Part shown: piece after piece, positions 26,858 through 35,088 of the stretch
Numbering within the stretch: position 1 is the stretch's first letter
Layout of the letters: each line of letters opens with the position of its first letter
The notes under the pieces: model-generated
Told to the model about the DNA's origin: nothing
The model's input: the letters and a program-made list of their open reading frames with translations, nothing else
The model's database searches: none
Translations under genes and position numbers: made by a program
Source of the DNA: Gemmatimonadaceae bacterium
Lineage (GTDB): Bacteria; Gemmatimonadota; Gemmatimonadetes; Gemmatimonadales; Gemmatimonadaceae
Reading direction: 5' to 3'
DNA length: 64,000 nt
NCBI GenBank assembly: GCA_040882285.1
Contig: JBBEBQ010000006.1
Coordinates: 93,018 to 157,017, forward strand

Positions 26858-27856
26858 ATGCTTCGCGTACTGCACAACACGAAAATCAATTTTATCCGCC
26901 TGTGGCGCGTGTCCACGGCGTTCTCGCTGCTGCTGATCATTCCCGGCCTGATCTGGATCGCGCTCAGCGGGTTCCACTACAGCATCGAGTTCACCGGCGG
27001 CACGCTCAAGCGGATCCAGTTCACCGATCCGCCGCCGAGCGTGGCGGACGTCCGCGCCGCCATGGCGGAGGGCGGCCTGCCGCAGGTGGAGATCCAGACC
27101 TTCGGTAGTCCGAACGAGCTGATCATGCGGGCGCAGGACCCGAGCACGGTCGCGCAGCAGGACGCCGGCGCCGAAGTCGTCTCGCGGCAGATTACCGCGG
27201 CGCTCGATGCGAAGTTCGGCGCTGACAAATACGAGGTGCTCCTCACCGAAGGGGTCGGGCCGAAGGTGGGTAGCGAGCTCCGGCGGAACGCCATGATCGC
27301 GCTGGCGATCGCGTTCATCACGACTTTGATCTACCTGGCGTGGCGGTTCGAGTGGCGGTTCGGGCTCGCCGCCGTGCTTGCGACGGTCCACGACATTCTC
27401 GCGACGCTGGCGTTCATGAAGTACATGAACCTCGAGATATCGCTGTTCGTGGTCGGCGCGCTGCTGACCGTGATCGGTTACTCGCTGAACGACACGGTCG
27501 TGGTGTTCGACCGCGTGCGCGAGAACCTGAAGAAGTTCCCGAAGACGGGCCTGTACGACCTGCTCAACCGGTCGGTGAACGAGACGCTGCCGCGGACGGT
27601 GCTGACCGGATCCACGACGCTGGCCACGCTGCTGTCGCTGCTCATCTTCGGCGGCACCGTGATCCGGCCGTTCGCCTGGGTGCTGACGTGGGGAATCATC
27701 ATCGGAACGTTCAGCTCGGTGTACGTGGCCGGGCCGTTGCTCCTGTGGATCAACCACCAGTGGCCGCGGCACGCCGCGGCATCGGGACGCGCCGACCGCC
27801 TGGCCCAGGCCACGCGGCAGACCGAGCGGGAGAAGAGGCCCGCGCCCGCGCGATGA
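26858..27856 (+). CDS. secF: protein translocase subunit SecF
   Basis: 332 residues. First span AFSLLLIIPGLIWIALSGFH, then YSIEFTGGTLKRIQF (the SecF counterpart of the SecD GLDL motif), GVGPKVGSELRRNAMIALAI, the spans with TLIYLAWRFEWRFGLAAVLA and TVIGYSLNDTVVVFDRVREN, and the NETLPRTVLTGSTTLATLLS block. Partner of SecD, seven bases downstream. The C terminus is basic and Pro-rich. Confidence 0.96.
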   Translation: MLRVLHNTKINFIRLWRVSTAFSLLLIIPGLIWIALSGFHYSIEFTGGTLKRIQFTDPPPSVADVRAAMAEGGLPQVEIQTFGSPNELIMRAQDPSTVAQQDAGAEVVSRQITAALDAKFGADKYEVLLTEGVGPKVGSELRRNAMIALAIAFITTLIYLAWRFEWRFGLAAVLATVHDILATLAFMKYMNLEISLFVVGALLTVIGYSLNDTVVVFDRVRENLKKFPKTGLYDLLNRSVNETLPRTVLTGSTTLATLLSLLIFGGTVIRPFAWVLTWGIIIGTFSSVYVAGPLLLWINHQWPRHAAASGRADRLAQATRQTEREKRPAPAR

Positions 27857-28905
27857 CGACGCCTGTCGGCGCCCACGGCCAGGCAACAAGCTCTTCGGCG
27901 CCGCCGCATTGGAAGCGCATGTGGGGCAACGTGGTGCTCCGCACCATTGTCTATTACGCGCTGCTCGTGGGCGTGGCCGCGCTCACCTGGGAGTATCTCC
28001 CGCCGACCGACGTCGGGGCCGCGGGAGGCGACGGCGCCACGCTGACCGGGAGCGCCGACATCATCGCGCGGATCGCCGATGATTCGCTGACGCTGTCGGT
28101 GTTCCTCGCGATGGCGACCGCGGTGCTCGTGTCCATCCCGGTCGCGTGGATCTACACACTGACGCGGCAGAAGCGCGGCTTCCAGCAGTCGGTGGTGCAG
28201 ATGCTGGTGCTGCTCCCGCCAGTCGTCGCCGGAATCGTGATGCTGGTCAAGCACAGCCTCGCGCTCGCCTTCAGCCTCGCGGGCGCGGCCGCGGCCGTCC
28301 GCTTCCGCAACACGCTCGACGACAGCAAGGACGCGGCATACGCCTTTCTCGCGATCGGGATCGGCATCGCCGCCGCGGTCGAGCTGCCGGTGGCGCTGGT
28401 GCTCTCGGTCGTGTTCAACGCGGTGATTCTGGGACTGTGGTACACCGACTTCGGCCGCGTGCCGGCCGCGCTGGAAGGGAAGGAAGCGCAGCGGAAGCTC
28501 GAGCGGGCGCTCGCCGTCGCGAGCCGGACGGGGACGTTCGTGGCGCGGCTCGACAAGGAGCTGTTCGAGCACATGTCGCCCGAGCAGCTCGAGGCCGCGG
28601 CGGACAAGGCGCAGCGCCGGCGCCGGCGCAACGCGCCCGATTTCATGGACGAGAACGTCGAGGCCGAGCGCGACAACCTGCTGCTGCGGGTCGCGACGTT
28701 CGACCCGCCGGCCGCGCGCAAGGCGGTGGAGCCGGTGCTCGACCAGCGGGTGAAGCGCTGGCGCTACGGCGGGCTGGTGCGCGAGCAGACCGGCGCCACG
28801 GTCATCGAGTACATGGTGGATCTCAAGCGGCGCGAGCCGGCGCAGAGCGTGCTCGACGCGCTGCGTGACCTTGGAGCGCACGTCGTGCGCGCGGAGCTGA
28901 AATGA
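27853..28905 (+). CDS. DUF4956 membrane protein
   Basis: 350 residues from the ATG at 27853, overlapping the secF stop in ATGA. Four hydrophobic spans include VVLRTIVYYALLVGVAALTW, VFLAMATAVLVSIPVAWIY and VVQMLVLLPPVVAGIVMLV. The DUF4956 core motif ALAFSLAGAAAAVRFRNTLD-DSKDAAYAFLAIGIG follows. The C-terminal ~130 residues are soluble and alpha-beta (ATVIEYMVDLKRREPAQSVL). DUF4956 genes elsewhere often sit near VTC-domain and CotH-like genes; a CotH-like gene follows here. Biochemical role unknown. Confidence 0.88.
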   Translation: MTTPVGAHGQATSSSAPPHWKRMWGNVVLRTIVYYALLVGVAALTWEYLPPTDVGAAGGDGATLTGSADIIARIADDSLTLSVFLAMATAVLVSIPVAWIYTLTRQKRGFQQSVVQMLVLLPPVVAGIVMLVKHSLALAFSLAGAAAAVRFRNTLDDSKDAAYAFLAIGIGIAAAVELPVALVLSVVFNAVILGLWYTDFGRVPAALEGKEAQRKLERALAVASRTGTFVARLDKELFEHMSPEQLEAAADKAQRRRRRNAPDFMDENVEAERDNLLLRVATFDPPAARKAVEPVLDQRVKRWRYGGLVREQTGATVIEYMVDLKRREPAQSVLDALRDLGAHVVRAELK

Positions 28906-29954
28906 AAAAAGCTATTGGCTATTGGCTATTGGCTGTTGGCTATGCGGCCGTCGCCGGGGCGCAGGCGCCCGCGGACAGCGCGCCCAAGCCGTACGAGCTG
29001 CAGAAGCTTTTCTCGCACGACAGCGTCCTGCGGCTCACGCTCACCACCAACTTCCGGGCTCTGTCCCGCTCGCGGTCGGGTGCAGCGAGGTACTACGGCG
29101 CGAAGCTGACGTACAGCGACACCGGAGCTTCCCCGATCACGATTCCGCTGCGGGTGCGGGCGCGCGGACTCTGGCGCAGGGTGAACTGCGAGATGCCGCC
29201 GGTGCTGCTCAACTTCTGGACCGACAGCTCGAAGAAGACGCTGTTTGCGCGCCTCGATCGCGGCCGGCTGGTCGTGCACTGCCGCAACAACGACGCGTTC
29301 GAGCAGTACGTGCTCCAGGAATTCCAGCTGTACCGCATATACAACCTGCTGACGCCGTTCAGCCACCGCGCGCGGCTGGCGCACGTGACGTACGTGGACA
29401 GCGCGTCCGGGAGGCAGACCGCCGCGCGGCACGGGTTCATACTCGAGGACGACGACGACATGGCCGCGCGCAACGGCGGCAAGCAGATGGAGCTGAAGGG
29501 CGCGAAGTCCGGAGACCTCGATCCGTTCACCGACGCGCTGGTGGGAGTGTTCCAGTATCTCATCGGCGGAAGCGACTGGTCGGTGGCCGGGCTGCACAAC
29601 ATTCAGCTGGTGAGCCAGCCCGAGGGCGTCGTCCGCGCGGTGGCGTACGACTTCGACTGGTCCGGCGCCGTCAACGCGAGCTACGCCAAGCCCGATTACC
29701 GTTTGCCGATCACGGCCGTCCGGCAGCGCCTGTTCCGCGGCTACTGCGCGCCGCGGGAGCAGTTCACCCGGGTGTTCGCGCTGTTCAACGAACAGAAGCC
29801 GGCGATCTACGCGCTGTACTCCGATCACATCGGCCGGCTCATGAACCCCGATGTCGTACGGCGTACGCTCGCGTACTTCGACGAATTTTACGAGACGATA
29901 AACGATCCCAGGAGGGCGGCCGAGCTCGTCCGGAGCTGCAAGGAGGCGCAGTAA
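28902..29954 (+). CDS. exported protein, distantly CotH-kinase-like
   Basis: 350 residues. The signal peptide MKKAIGYWLLAVGYAAVAGA is largely encoded by four ATTGGCT-class heptamers (28914-28941). The mature part has the pattern RARGLWRRVNCEMPPVLLNF, LVVHCRNNDAFEQYVLQEFQ, LYRIYNLLTPFSHRARLAHV, GFILEDDDDMAARNG, IGGSDWSVAGLHNIQLV, AYDFDWSGAVNASYA and RLFRGYCAPREQF. The EDxD, DWxxxxxHN and DFDxSG blocks resemble the CotH protein-kinase fold, but I am not certain. The start overlaps the DUF4956 stop in ATGA, so they form one operon with secDF. Possible role: modification of surface or secreted proteins. Confidence 0.65.
   Translation: MKKAIGYWLLAVGYAAVAGAQAPADSAPKPYELQKLFSHDSVLRLTLTTNFRALSRSRSGAARYYGAKLTYSDTGASPITIPLRVRARGLWRRVNCEMPPVLLNFWTDSSKKTLFARLDRGRLVVHCRNNDAFEQYVLQEFQLYRIYNLLTPFSHRARLAHVTYVDSASGRQTAARHGFILEDDDDMAARNGGKQMELKGAKSGDLDPFTDALVGVFQYLIGGSDWSVAGLHNIQLVSQPEGVVRAVAYDFDWSGAVNASYAKPDYRLPITAVRQRLFRGYCAPREQFTRVFALFNEQKPAIYALYSDHIGRLMNPDVVRRTLAYFDEFYETINDPRRAAELVRSCKEAQ
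28914..28941 (+). repeat. ATTGGCT x3 + GTTGGCT inside a signal-peptide sequence
   Basis: Four direct heptamers. Three are identical, the fourth has G for A. They translate in the gene's frame as AIGYWLLAVGY. The inverse array is at 30791-30818, upstream of ridA. Confidence 0.9.
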
Positions 29955-29958
29955 GGGC

Positions 29959-30741
29959 GTGACTGCGGTGGCTTCGTTCATCGACAGTCACGCCCACCTC
30001 GTCGACCCGGCGTTCGATTCCGACCGGGCAGAGGCGATCGAGCGGGCCCGCCGGACCGGCTGCGAGGGGATCGTCGCGATAGGCACGTCACCGGCGGATT
30101 CCCGCGCGGCCCTCGAGCTCGCGCACGCCAATGCCGGCTTCGTGTACGCGACCGCCGGCCACCATCCACACGAGGCCCCCTCCTTCGACCCGGCGCGCGA
30201 CGGCGAGCTGCTGCGCGAGCTGCTCGATCAGGGCGCGGTCGCGGTCGGCGAGTGCGGGTTGGACTACCACTACGATCACTCGCCGCGGGACGCGCAGCTA
30301 CGCGCGTTCAGCGCCCAGCTCGCCCTGGCCGCCGAGCTGCGCAAGCCGGCGGTCGTGCACACGCGCGAGGCCGAGTCCGACATGGAGGCCATGATCCGCG
30401 AGGCCGGCACCTCCGGGGTGATCGGCGTGCTGCACTGCTTCACCGGGCCGGCGCGGCTCGCCGACGCGGCGCTCGCGGCCGGCTGGTACGTCTCGTTCGC
30501 GGGGATCGTGACGTTCAGGAAGTGGGCCGGGGACGATCTCATTCGGGCCGTTCCCGACGATCGCATTCTCGTCGAATCCGACTCCCCCTACCTTGCCCCC
30601 GTCCCGCACCGCGGCAAGCGCAACGAGCCCGCGTACGTCAGCCTGACCCTCGCGAAAGTGGCGGAGGCGCGGGGAGTGCAGGCGCAAGCGCTCGGTGAGC
30701 GCGTAACGACTAACGCGCGCCGCCTATTCGGACTGGACTAG
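29959..30741 (+). CDS. tatD: TatD-family metal-dependent hydrolase
   Basis: 260 residues from the GTG at 29959, with AGGAGG upstream. The TIM-barrel metal ligands are visible: FIDSHAHLVD (HxH), VGECGLDYHYD (Glu), PAVVHTREAESDM (His), GVLHCFTG (His) and LVESDSPYLAPVPHRGKRNE (Asp). TatD enzymes are 3'-5' exonucleases / deoxyribonucleases; some act as D-aminoacyl-tRNA deacylases. Only four bases after the preceding gene. Confidence 0.94.
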   Translation: MTAVASFIDSHAHLVDPAFDSDRAEAIERARRTGCEGIVAIGTSPADSRAALELAHANAGFVYATAGHHPHEAPSFDPARDGELLRELLDQGAVAVGECGLDYHYDHSPRDAQLRAFSAQLALAAELRKPAVVHTREAESDMEAMIREAGTSGVIGVLHCFTGPARLADAALAAGWYVSFAGIVTFRKWAGDDLIRAVPDDRILVESDSPYLAPVPHRGKRNEPAYVSLTLAKVAEARGVQAQALGERVTTNARRLFGLD

Positions 30742-30790
30742 CTCTTGGCTGCACCGGTTCCCCGTGCGAGGTTTGATTCAGCAAGCGCAA

Positions 30791-30818
30791 AGCCAATAGC
30801 CAATAGCCAATAGCCAAC
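30791..30818 (+). repeat. AGCCAAT x3 + AGCCAAC array before ridA
   Basis: Inverse orientation of the ATTGGCT class. It ends five bases before the ridA ATG, so it occupies the place of the Shine-Dalgarno sequence; no GGAGG-like motif is left. Confidence 0.9.
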
Positions 30819-30823
30819 AGCCC

Positions 30824-31204
30824 ATGTCCCTCAAAATCATCCAGACGAGCGACGCACCCGCCGCGATCGGCCCGTACTCGCAGGCCGTGACCGCCGGCGG
30901 ATTCCTATTCACGGCGGGACAGATCGCGCTCGATCCAAAAAGCGGCCAAGTGATCGACGGCGGCGTCGAGCAGCAGACCGAGCGAGTGATGACCAACCTC
31001 TCGGCGGTCCTGAAGGAGGCGGGCGCCGACTGGAGCAGCGCCGTGAAGACGACCGTGTACCTGCACGACATGGCCGACTTTCCCGCGATGAACGAGGTGT
31101 ACGGCCGGCGGCTGGGCGACTCGCGTCCGGCGCGCTCCACGATCCAGGCGGCCGGCCTACCGCGCGGAGTGCTCGTCGAGATCGACGTAGTCGCCAAGCT
31201 GTAG
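30824..31204 (+). CDS. ridA: RidA-family reactive intermediate deaminase
   Basis: 126 residues. Hallmarks: SDAPAAIGPYSQAVTAGGFL, FTAGQIALDPKSG, the active-site Arg in RPARSTIQAAGLPRGVLVEI, and the Glu of VEIDV. RidA hydrolyses 2-aminoacrylate and other enamine/imine intermediates released by PLP enzymes such as threonine dehydratase; a dehydratase-like gene is at 42.4 kb. The region just before the ATG is a heptamer array instead of a normal ribosome-binding site. Confidence 0.94.
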   Translation: MSLKIIQTSDAPAAIGPYSQAVTAGGFLFTAGQIALDPKSGQVIDGGVEQQTERVMTNLSAVLKEAGADWSSAVKTTVYLHDMADFPAMNEVYGRRLGDSRPARSTIQAAGLPRGVLVEIDVVAKL

Positions 31205-31223
31205 CGCTGCCCTTCAGCGGATC

Positions 31224-32276
31224 ATGACCGACGCAGGCACCGCCAGGACGCGGGAGGAGCTGTTCCGGCTCACCGCGTTTGCGCGGTGCGCGGGTTGAGC
31301 TTCCAAGATGGGTCCAGGGGACCTTGCGGAGGTACTCGCTCCGATTCCGGGCGCGAGCGATGAGAGGATTCTGGTCGGGCGGGAGACGTTCGACGACGCC
31401 GGCGTGTTCTTCCTGTCCGACGAGTTGGCGCTCGTGCAGACGGTGGATTTCTTCGCGCCAATCGTGGACGACCCGTACACGTTCGGCCAGATAGCCGCCG
31501 CCAACGCGCTGTCGGACGTGTACGCCATGGGCGGTCAGCCGCTGACCGCGCTGAACATCGTCGCGTTTCCCAACGACAAGCTCCCGCACCGAATTCTCAC
31601 CGACATTCTGCGCGGCGGGCTGGACAAGGTGCACGAAGCGGGCGCGCACATCATCGGCGGGCACACGATCCTGGACGAAGAGATCAAATACGGTCTGGCC
31701 GTGACCGGCCGCGCGCATCCGAAGTTCCTGCTTACCAACGCCGGCGCCAGGCCGGGCGACAGGCTCATTCTTACGAAGCCGCTGGGCACCGGCATACTCG
31801 CCACGGCCATCAAGCGGGGGGAGCTCGCTCCGTCCGCGCAGGCCGAGGTCCTCGCGTCCATGACGACGCTGAACGGAGGTGCGAGCCGCGCCGCGCTCGC
31901 CGTCGGTTCCCGCTGCGCGACCGACGTCACCGGCTTCGGATTCCTCGGACACGCGTCGCACGTCGCGCGCGCGAGCGGCGTCACGCTCCGGTTCTCCGTT
32001 GCAGAAATACGCGCGTTCGCGGGCGCCGCCGACGCGTGGGCGCGCGGAGTCAACACTGGCGGCGCGGAGCGAAATCTCGAGTACGTGAACCCGCTCGTGG
32101 ACTGGGGCAGCTCGACCGACGCGCAGCGCGCGCTGCTCGTGGACCCCCAGACCTCGGGCGGGTTACTCGTTGCCGTGGGGCCCGACCGTGTCGCCGCCTA
32201 TCTTTCGCGGGTCGCCGGCGCAGTCGAGGTGGGTACCGTCACGGAGCGAGCCGAATTTGCGATCGTGCTGCAATAA
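31224..32276 (+). CDS. selD: selenide, water dikinase SelD, selenocysteine-containing (UGA at 31296)
   Basis: 350 residues when the in-frame TGA at 31296-31298 is read as Sec. The N terminus from ATG 31224 is LFRLTAFARCAG-U-ASKMGPGDLAEVL. It aligns with the E. coli SelD start LTQYSHGAGCGCKI, the Sec falling on catalytic Cys17. After the UGA the frame continues without a break through GRETFDDAGVFFLS (Asp), TVDFFAPIVDDPYTFGQIAA, IIGGHTILDEEIKYGLAVTG, FLTDVTGFG-like ATDVTGFGFLGHASH and LLVDPQTSGGLLVA. SelD makes selenophosphate from selenide and ATP. tRNA-Sec follows four bases after the stop. A tool that stops at UGA would start the gene at ATG 31308 and lose the active site. Confidence 0.93.
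31296..31335 (+). promoter_or_regulatory. candidate bacterial SECIS element after the UGA codon
   Basis: Bacterial SECIS hairpins lie within the coding sequence directly 3' of the UGA. Here GGTCC and GGACC (31311-31315 / 31319-31323) form a stem closed by a 3-nt loop, and CAAG/CTTG can extend it. The fold is plausible but was only done by eye. Confidence 0.45.
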
Positions 32277-32280
32277 TCGC

Positions 32281-32377
32281 GGGGGTGGATGGGGCCTGGT
32301 GGCTTCCCCAGTCTTCAAAACTGGTGTGACCCGACTCAGTCGGGCCGGGTGGGTTCGATTCCCACACTCTCCCGCCA
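32281..32377 (+). tRNA. selC: tRNA-Sec (anticodon UCA)
   Basis: A 97-nt tRNA with the features of selenocysteine tRNA: anticodon stem CCAGT/ACTGG with loop CTTCAAA (anticodon TCA at 32315-32317), long variable arm CCCGAC-TCA-GTCGGG, T-arm GTGGG-TTCGATT-CCCAC and an encoded CCA end. The D-arm is extended (GGGG...CCCC). The acceptor stem is imperfect by eye (one U-U and one G-A opposition), which a covariance model should check. Directly downstream of selD; selA and selB are not in the window. Confidence 0.9.
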
Positions 32378-33042
32378 GCACGGCCGCTCTCGCTTTTCTC
32401 CTCTTCGCTGGTCTCGCCGCGCCACTCGCCGCGCAACAGGACACGCTGCGCCGTCCCATGCCTCCCCGCATAGACACTCTGTTTGTCGATTCGCTCGCGC
32501 GAATCGACACGGTCGTCGCCGTCCCGGTCGTCGTACAGCCGCTCGAAGCAACCCGCCCGATCTCTCCCGGCGGCGCGTTCCTCCAGTCGCTGCTCATTCC
32601 CGGCCGCGGCCAGATAACACTCGGCAAGAAGAACGCGTCCCGCTTCTACTTCCTGGTGGAAGCGCTCGGGATCGGCATGACGATCAAGTCGTACGGCGAC
32701 CTCCGCGAGGCCAAGCGCGGCGCCGACGACAGCACCGCCGTCGAGTGGGAAGTCGATCCCGTTACCGGCGACAGCACCCCGACGAGATTCGAGCCCAGCC
32801 GCTTCACTCCCGAGCTGATCAACGCGCGCCGCACGCACGTGGAAGACTGGATCGCGCTGCTCATATTCAATCACCTGCTGTCCGCGGCCGACGCCTATGT
32901 CGCGGCCAATCTCTGGGATTTTCCGGCGAAGGTCAGCGTGCGGGCACGCCCGCCCGGAGCGCACGCCCGGGTCCGTGACGCCGGGTTGCCGCCGCCGGCG
33001 CTCAATCTCGAAGCGAGAATCACGGGAACGATCACCTGGTGA
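32326..33042 (+). CDS. DUF5683-like exported protein, start overlapping tRNA-Sec
   Basis: The frame encodes an intact signal-peptide core (AALAFLLFAGLAAPLAAQQD) right behind the tRNA end. A proline-rich linker follows, then the DUF5683-like block PGGAFLQSLLIPGRGQITLG, KKNASRFYFLVEALGIGMTI, a charged region and a membrane-near C terminus (WIALLIFNHLLSAADAYVAA). Between the tRNA end and the signal core there is no ATG, GTG, TTG or CTG. The nearest start is a GTG at 32326, in the variable arm of tRNA-Sec, which gives an Arg-rich n-region (MTRLSRAGWVRFPHSP). Alternatives are ACG at 32380 or loss of the true start. Stop overlaps murI in GTGA. Function unknown. Confidence 0.6.
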   Translation: MTRLSRAGWVRFPHSPASTAALAFLLFAGLAAPLAAQQDTLRRPMPPRIDTLFVDSLARIDTVVAVPVVVQPLEATRPISPGGAFLQSLLIPGRGQITLGKKNASRFYFLVEALGIGMTIKSYGDLREAKRGADDSTAVEWEVDPVTGDSTPTRFEPSRFTPELINARRTHVEDWIALLIFNHLLSAADAYVAANLWDFPAKVSVRARPPGAHARVRDAGLPPPALNLEARITGTITW

Positions 33043-33845
33043 AGGGCAGCGACGCGCCGATCGGCGTCTTCGACTCTGGCCTCGGCGGGCTCACCGTGGT
33101 GCGCGAGCTGATCCGCCAGCTGCCGAACGAGAGCATCATCTACTTCGGCGACACCGCGCGCGTGCCGTACGGCCCGAAGGGCGAGGACACGGTCATCCGC
33201 TACAGCCAGGACATCGCCGGCTTTCTCCGCACGCAACGGGTGAAGGCGATCGTCGTCGCCTGCAACACCGCCACCGCCCACGCGCTTCCGACCTTGCGCG
33301 CGCAGCAGGACATCCCGGTGATAGGCGTGATCGAGCCCGGCGCGCGGGCGGCGGTGAAGGCGAGCCGGGGCCGGCGCATCGGCGTGATCGGAACGCGCGG
33401 CACGATTCGCTCGAAAGCGTACGACAAAGCCATCGCGCACCTGGCGCCCGACGCAACGGTGACCACCGCCGCCTGCCCGCTGTTCGTCCCGCTGATCGAG
33501 GAAGGCTGGCTCGACGGCGAGCCCACGCGGATCATCGCGCGCGGCTACCTCGAGCCGTTCACCGACGGCAAGATCGACACGCTGGTGCTCGGCTGCACGC
33601 ACTACCCGCTGCTCAAGATCGTGATCGGCGAGACGATCGGGCGCGAGGTGCGGCTGATCGACAGCGCGCACGAGACGGCGGCGGAGACGGCGCGCGTGCT
33701 GCGCGAGAACGACCTGGAGGCCCGCGACAGCAACGCGCATTATCGCTTCGTCGCGTCGGACGATCCCGAGCAGTTCCTCGCGGTCGGCCAGCGCTTTCTC
33801 GGCGCGCCGCTCGAGCGGGTGGAGCTCGTCACGCTCGGCAGCTGA
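33039..33845 (+). CDS. murI: glutamate racemase
   Basis: 268 residues from the GTG at 33039. Signature blocks: IGVFDSGLGGLTVVRELIRQ, YFGDTARVPYGPKG, the first catalytic Cys in VVACNTATAHALP, VIGVIEPGARAA and the second catalytic Cys in LVLGCTHYPLLK. It provides D-glutamate for peptidoglycan. The start overlaps the previous stop in GTGA. It converges with lpxH, with only eight bases between the stops. Confidence 0.97.
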   Translation: MKGSDAPIGVFDSGLGGLTVVRELIRQLPNESIIYFGDTARVPYGPKGEDTVIRYSQDIAGFLRTQRVKAIVVACNTATAHALPTLRAQQDIPVIGVIEPGARAAVKASRGRRIGVIGTRGTIRSKAYDKAIAHLAPDATVTTAACPLFVPLIEEGWLDGEPTRIIARGYLEPFTDGKIDTLVLGCTHYPLLKIVIGETIGREVRLIDSAHETAAETARVLRENDLEARDSNAHYRFVASDDPEQFLAVGQRFLGAPLERVELVTLGS

Positions 33846-33853
33846 CCGCGCGC

Positions 33854-34618
33854 TCAGGCCGTAACGCGCTCCAGACTGGACAGCGCGGGGGAATCCAGCG
33901 AGCCATCCCACCGGCGCAGCTCGATCGAGCGCTCCGACACCGTCAGGTAGGTAGGCGAGTCCAGCCACGAGCCCGCGTTGGCGAACACGCCGCGGCCGAC
34001 TCGCTCCAGCGTCGCGATGTGCGAGTGCGCGTACACCAGGAGATCCAACCCTGGGTCCGCGCTGAGCGCCGCGTGCGCGACGGCGCGCAGCCCCGTCCCC
34101 TCGTCAGCCGCGCGATAGTCGCGACTCGTGTGCGAAGTCGCGGTGGCGATCTTCGTCGCGAGGTCGGGGTGCAGTAGCCGGAACAAGCGGATGGACACCG
34201 GGTTGCGCAGGACGCTGCGAAGCCGCCGGTAGTTCTTGTCCTCGCGCTCGCGGAGCCCGTCGCCGTGCTCGATCCGGGCGCGCCAACCCGCGAGCTCGCC
34301 CTCCCACGCTTCCGTCGTGTAGTCGACGCCGAGATCCTCGCGCAGCACCTCGCCGCCCCAGCAGTCGTGGTTGCCCGCGACCCAGATGATCCGCGTCCCG
34401 CTGTCCTTCAGTTCCGACAACGCGCCGAGCGTCCTGAACGCGCCGCGGGGAATCACGGTCTTCCACTCGAACCAGAAATCGAACAGATCGCCGTTCACCA
34501 CCAGCGTGCTCGCCCGGCCCCGCAGCGCGCGCAGGAAAGCGAGGAGGTCGCGCTCTACCTCGGGCGCGGCGGCGCCAAGGTGGGTGTCGGAGATGATGAA
34601 CGCAGGCGCCTGAGACAT
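33854..34618 (-). CDS. lpxH: UDP-2,3-diacylglucosamine diphosphatase-type metallophosphoesterase (LpxH-like)
   Basis: 254 residues. Calcineurin-type metal motifs: IISDTHLGAAAPEVERDLLA, NGDLFDFWFEWKTVIP, VAGNHDCWGGEVL and LLVYAHSHIATLER. The DFWFEW block after GDLFD is typical of LpxH/LpxH2, which cleave UDP-2,3-diacylglucosamine to lipid X in lipid A synthesis. The end NAGSWLDSPTYLTV is also typical. Divergent from a thioesterase gene, with a palindromic heptamer array between. Other LPS-related genes (lptE-like, rfaE2) are 3-4 kb away. Confidence 0.88.
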   Translation of the reverse strand: MSQAPAFIISDTHLGAAAPEVERDLLAFLRALRGRASTLVVNGDLFDFWFEWKTVIPRGAFRTLGALSELKDSGTRIIWVAGNHDCWGGEVLREDLGVDYTTEAWEGELAGWRARIEHGDGLREREDKNYRRLRSVLRNPVSIRLFRLLHPDLATKIATATSHTSRDYRAADEGTGLRAVAHAALSADPGLDLLVYAHSHIATLERVGRGVFANAGSWLDSPTYLTVSERSIELRRWDGSLDSPALSSLERVTA

Positions 34619-34625
34619 TGGCGGG

Positions 34626-34677
34626 AAGTTACTTGTGACTAGTGACTAGTGACTAGTGACTAGTCACTAGTAACTTT
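34626..34677 (+). repeat. GTGACTA x4 + inverted GTCACTA between divergent genes
   Basis: Four perfect GTGACTA units (34635-34662), then GTCACTA and GTAACTT. The ends AAGTTACTTGTGACTAG and CTAGTCACTAGTAACTT are inverted repeats with a single mismatch, so the whole region folds into a hairpin between lpxH and the thioesterase gene. Confidence 0.9.
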
Positions 34678-34683
34678 CTTTCC

Positions 34684-35088
34684 ATGCCCCGGGACATACA
34701 GCTCCGCGTCCGGTACGCGGAGACCGACCAGATGCGCGTCGTGTACCACGCCAACTACCTGGTGTGGTGCGAGGTCGGGCGAACCGAGTACATCCGCAGC
34801 GCGTTCGCATCCTACGCCGAGGTGGAGCGGAAGGGAGTCGCTCTCGCCGTGGTGGAGGCGAACCTCCGCTTTCACGCGCCCGCCAGGTACGACGATCTGA
34901 TCACCGTGACGACGACTTTGCGCGAGGCGCGCTCGCGGACGATGACTCTGGACTACGTGATAACGAACGCGGAGACGGGGGAGAAGCTCGTGACCGCGAG
35001 CACCACGCTCGCTTCGACCGACCCGAATGGGCGGCTCGTGTCGATGCCGGCCGATCTGCGCAGCGCACTGGAGAGGTCGCGTGAGTAA
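34684..35088 (+). CDS. acyl-CoA thioesterase, YbgC/4HBT family
   Basis: 134 residues with a hot-dog fold. VRYAETDQMRVVYHANYLVW carries the catalytic Asp and the following Tyr/His region of the YbgC/FadM type; CEVGRTEYIRSAF and RFHAPARYDDLITVTTTLRE are typical further blocks. Such enzymes hydrolyse short or medium acyl thioesters and often accompany envelope genes. Overlaps the next gene by eight bases. Confidence 0.9.
   Translation: MPRDIQLRVRYAETDQMRVVYHANYLVWCEVGRTEYIRSAFASYAEVERKGVALAVVEANLRFHAPARYDDLITVTTTLREARSRTMTLDYVITNAETGEKLVTASTTLASTDPNGRLVSMPADLRSALERSRE

Noticed and set aside
31308..32276. selD starting at ATG 31308
   Set aside because: This start lies four codons after the UGA and would remove the catalytic Sec/Cys loop; the upstream frame is a canonical SelD N terminus.
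34626..34677. CRISPR array or recombinase site from the GTGACTA repeats
   Set aside because: Units are 7 bp with no spacers, and no cas gene is present; they are simple tandem repeats.
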